Positions 60,930 through 64,000 of a stretch of 64,000 nucleotides of DNA are shown here, piece after piece; position 1 is the first letter of the stretch; the number at the start of each line of letters is the position of its first letter. This DNA is from Harmothoe impar (lineage: Eukaryota > Annelida > Polychaeta > Phyllodocida > Polynoidae), in NCBI GenBank assembly GCA_947462335.1, contig OX381717.1, positions 49,333,523-49,397,522 on the forward strand, given 5' to 3'. The notes beneath the pieces were generated by a model. The model worked only from the letters and a program-made list of their open reading frames with translations, made no database searches and was not told where the DNA came from. A program made the translations under genes and the position numbers.

Positions 60930-63900
60930 TCATACTTTGGTTAAATGAAGAATTTTAAGATAGAACCACAATGAATATGGTTTTGATTCTTACATGTATG
61001 AATTGGAAATATGCTAAGGTGTCTGAATATGCAATAAAAGTCAAAGTAATGGAAATATAAATGGAGTAGTTAGAAGGTGGAAATTGGAAGATTTTCCATG
61101 ATGTTCACCTAGTGTCAGTGGATGGTGAAATGTTAAAAGAAGAGGTATGGTTGGATTGGCTGAAAGGAATTACTTGATTCTTTGTGATAACATGCCTTAT
61201 GTGAAGATACATGTGTATGTGAGATTTAAGGAGGATTGGAGATCAATTAAGGGAGTAATTAAAGACTCAATATTGTAGAGTGTGGAGAATCCAAGATGGC
61301 CGCCCTCAGTGCTGGGTGCCGGCACCCAACCGGTTGACCTACATCTGGTCTGGAGCGGTTGACCTACATTCCGTTTGAATGGTGTGGCTGGGTGACTTGA
61401 ATTCAGTTGGGTTATCCTGGCTAATCTGTTGGCGTACATGTGACTTGCAAAACGATGTTGAATGGAGTTTAACTGGGGGAGTAATTAAAGATTGAGTGTA
61501 TGATACTTTTGTGTATGGAGGAGAATGCAACATGGCTGCCACCAGTGCTAGGTGCCGGCACCCCAACCAGTTGACCTACATCTGGTCTGGAGCGGTTGAC
61601 CTACATTTCACTTGAATTGTGTGGCTGAATGACTTGAATTCAGTTGGGTTATCGTGGCTCATCTGTTGGCATATATGTGACTTGCAAAACAATGTTGAAT
61701 GGAGTTTAACTGGGGGAGTAATTAAAGATTGAGTGTATGATACTTTTGTGTATGGAGGAGAATGCAACATGGCTGCCACCAGTGCTAGGTGCCGGCACCC
61801 CAACCAGTTGACCTACATCTGTTTTAAAACAGTTGACCTATATTCTGTTTGAAAGATGTGGCTAAGTGACTTTTGGTGGAAAGTCTGTTGGCATACTTGT
61901 AGCTTACAAAACAACAATGAAATAAAATTCAATTTAGTTACTTATTGAAGATAAGAAATATATGTTACTCCTTTCTATGGTAGAGAAACCAAGATGACAG
62001 TATCCGGGGGGAGTTGTTATGTCTGGTGGATTATTCAAATAATGGGGCAGACAACCACTGCACCTAGCTGACCTGTTGTCAGTTGAGTTTTGAGCGGGAA
62101 GTCGGTTGCCATGCTGTCAGAGGTTGGTTAAGGGAAAGGTTTACAGATACTATGAATATGCTTTTGATCTTTGCATGTACTTGTTGGGGAGAGGTTAAGA
62201 AATCTGAAGATGCAATAACAGTTGAAGGAATTAAAGTATAAATGGTGTAGTTGGGGTGTAGAAGTGGGATGGATTTCAGCTGTTCTCTGTGGATGGTGAA
62301 ATGATAAAACAAGAGCTAGCATTGGTTAGTTAAAGGGAATTACTGATTGCTTTAAGATATGTTTTCTGCTTTATGTCTAGATGCATAAGTATGTGACATT
62401 AAGGCTGATTGGAATCCAATTATGGGAGTAATTCAAGATTCAATGTATGCATTTCAATGTATGCTGTATAAGCATGTATTTGGCGTCCAAAACAATAATA
62501 GTTGAATAGAATTATATTTAGAAAGTTATTATATTATGTTGCTCCTATCTATAGTACAGAATCAAAGATGGCAGTACCCAGTTGCAGTTGTTATGTCTGG
62601 TGGATTATTCAAACAATGGGGCAGTCAACAACTGCACCTAGCTGACCTGTTGTCAGTTAAGTTTTGGCGGGAAGTCAGTTGACATGCTGTCATAGTTTGG
62701 TTAAAGAAGGGATTTAGAGACAAGTACAGTGAATATGTTTTTGATTGCTATGTATATATTTCTGATCAATTTTAAGCCTTAAGGTGTCTGAATATGTAAT
62801 ATAAGTTGAATCAAAAATATAAATAGTGTAGTTTGAGAGTGAAATTGGGATGATTTTGGCTGACATTCCGCTAGTGTCAGTATATGCTGAAATGTTGAAA
62901 CAAAAGAATAGGTCGAATGGAATTACTTATGATTTTGAGTTATGTTGCTTCATGTGCGTATACAAATGTATTTGAGAATTAAAGTTAATTCAAGTTCAAT
63001 TAAGGGAGTAATTAGAAATTAAAGTATGATACTTATGTCTATGGTAGAGAATCCAAGATGGCTGCATGCAGTGCTGGGTGCCACCACCCCAACCTACATA
63101 TAGGACTTACATATATTTTGGAGCAGTTGACCTACATTCTGTTTGAATGGTGTGACCGGGTGACCTTTAGTCAGTTAACTTTTGGCTGGAATGATGGCAT
63201 GTATGTTTGCAAAACAATTATGTACATGAATAGAATTCTATTAGGAAGTTGCTATGGATAAAGTATATGTTACCCTTATATATGGAACAGAACCCAGGGT
63301 GGAATTGACTAGTTGTAGTTGTTATGTCTGGTGGATTATTCAAACAATGGGGTCAACAACTAATGCACCTAGGTGACTTAGTGTCAGTTGGGTTTTGGCG
63401 GCAAGTCAGTTGACATACTGTCATAGCTTAGTTATAGGAAGAATTTAGAAAGAACTAGAGAGACTATGGTTTCTATTGGTATGTGTTGGAAAAAACTTAT
63501 GGCAGCTGAATATGCAAGAATTAGAATATATATGCTATAGTTTGAGGCTAAAATTTGGATGATTTTGGATAATTTTCATTTATTTGAATCTTTTTAAAAT
63601 TTATTTGCATATTTCGATCTCAGCAGTTTCACAACACATAAATATAGCAATCAAAGCCACATTCACATTATTCGTCTCCTTCCCTTTACCAAACTATGAT
63701 AGCATGACTTCCCACCAAAATTCAACAGACAACAAATCAACTAGGTGCATTGATTGTCTGCCCCATTATTTGAACAACCTAATTAGACATACCACCTACC
63801 ACTAGCCACTGTCATCTCAGACTGTATACCCTAAACAAGACTGACATATATTTCATTATCAACTTACTGCCCAAAACTCAACTGAATCCAAATCACCCTA

Positions 63901-64000
63901 TAAAACTGTTCAAACAAAATGTAAGTCAACTGTTCCAAAACAGATATGAGCCAGCTATTGGGGTGCTGGCACCTAGCCTTGGAGACAGCCATCTTGGATT
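60930..64000. repeat. Complex tandem and inverted repeat field
   Basis: A 238-bp unit (with AAGATGGCYGCC, GTGCCGGCACCC and GGTTGACCTACATCTGGTC) is tandem at about 61285, 61523 and 61762. Longer blocks (a GTTATGTCTGGTGGATTATT block near 62015, 62590 and 63320, and an AATGAATATG... block near 60970, 62145, 62725 and 63450) recur at irregular spacing. From about 63600 to the end the blocks reappear in reverse orientation. No gene supported. Confidence 0.75.

Overview
The window is animal genomic DNA: intron-rich genes, GT-AG splicing, and many LTR, Penelope-like, fold-back and MITE-type repeats. Shuffled C-type lectin, kringle, WSC and IgGFc-binding-like modules, together with BTB-kelch genes, suggest an invertebrate deuterostome. 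An amphioxus (Branchiostoma) is my best guess, but that is an inference from style and not a proven identity.

Positions 1-46290 (+ strand) hold the 3' part of one large gene. I could assemble a phase-consistent 31-exon model giving about 1551 codons. It encodes a cell-surface receptor: a partial C-type lectin domain (CTLD), a CTLD, a CTLD with an EPN motif, a kringle, two more CTLDs, a WSC domain, a Thr/Pro linker, an IgGFc-binding-like region, an acidic Asp/Asn metal-binding-like motif, a Thr-rich stalk, one transmembrane segment and a very acidic Ser/Asp cytoplasmic tail. Its 5' end, including the signal peptide, lies outside the window. A candidate alternative terminal exon with a poly-Leu hydrophobic tail lies at 37209-37297.

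The first intron carries an 18.1 kb Gypsy-class LTR retrotransposon (330-18458) in sense orientation. Its two 545-bp LTRs differ at about five positions, so the insertion is young. It has gag, protease, RT/RNase H/integrase, and a two-ORF accessory cassette preceded by what looks like its own CCAAT/GC-box/TATA promoter. Its pol is broken between protease and RT by a 6.9 kb fold-back element (4041-10967) built from about 100 copies of a 63-bp repeat in two opposed arms, flanked by a 6-bp duplication (ACGCCT).

Positions 46291-53427 hold the receptor 3' UTR, sparse intergenic DNA and a BTB-BACK-kelch gene on the minus strand (49969-51777) with a 34-bp minisatellite at its stop codon. A Penelope-like element occupies 53428-58164. 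It has two 454-bp direct repeats each with a hammerhead-like core, an RT plus GIY-YIG endonuclease ORF broken by frameshifts, and a C2H2 zinc-finger ORF joined to it by a TAATG stop/start overlap. A second, partial BACK-kelch gene (59547-60884, minus) follows. The window ends in a complex tandem/inverted repeat field (about 60.9-64.0 kb).

Smaller non-autonomous elements, microsatellites and a 58-bp perfect palindrome lie in the receptor introns. No tRNA, rRNA or CRISPR array was seen.
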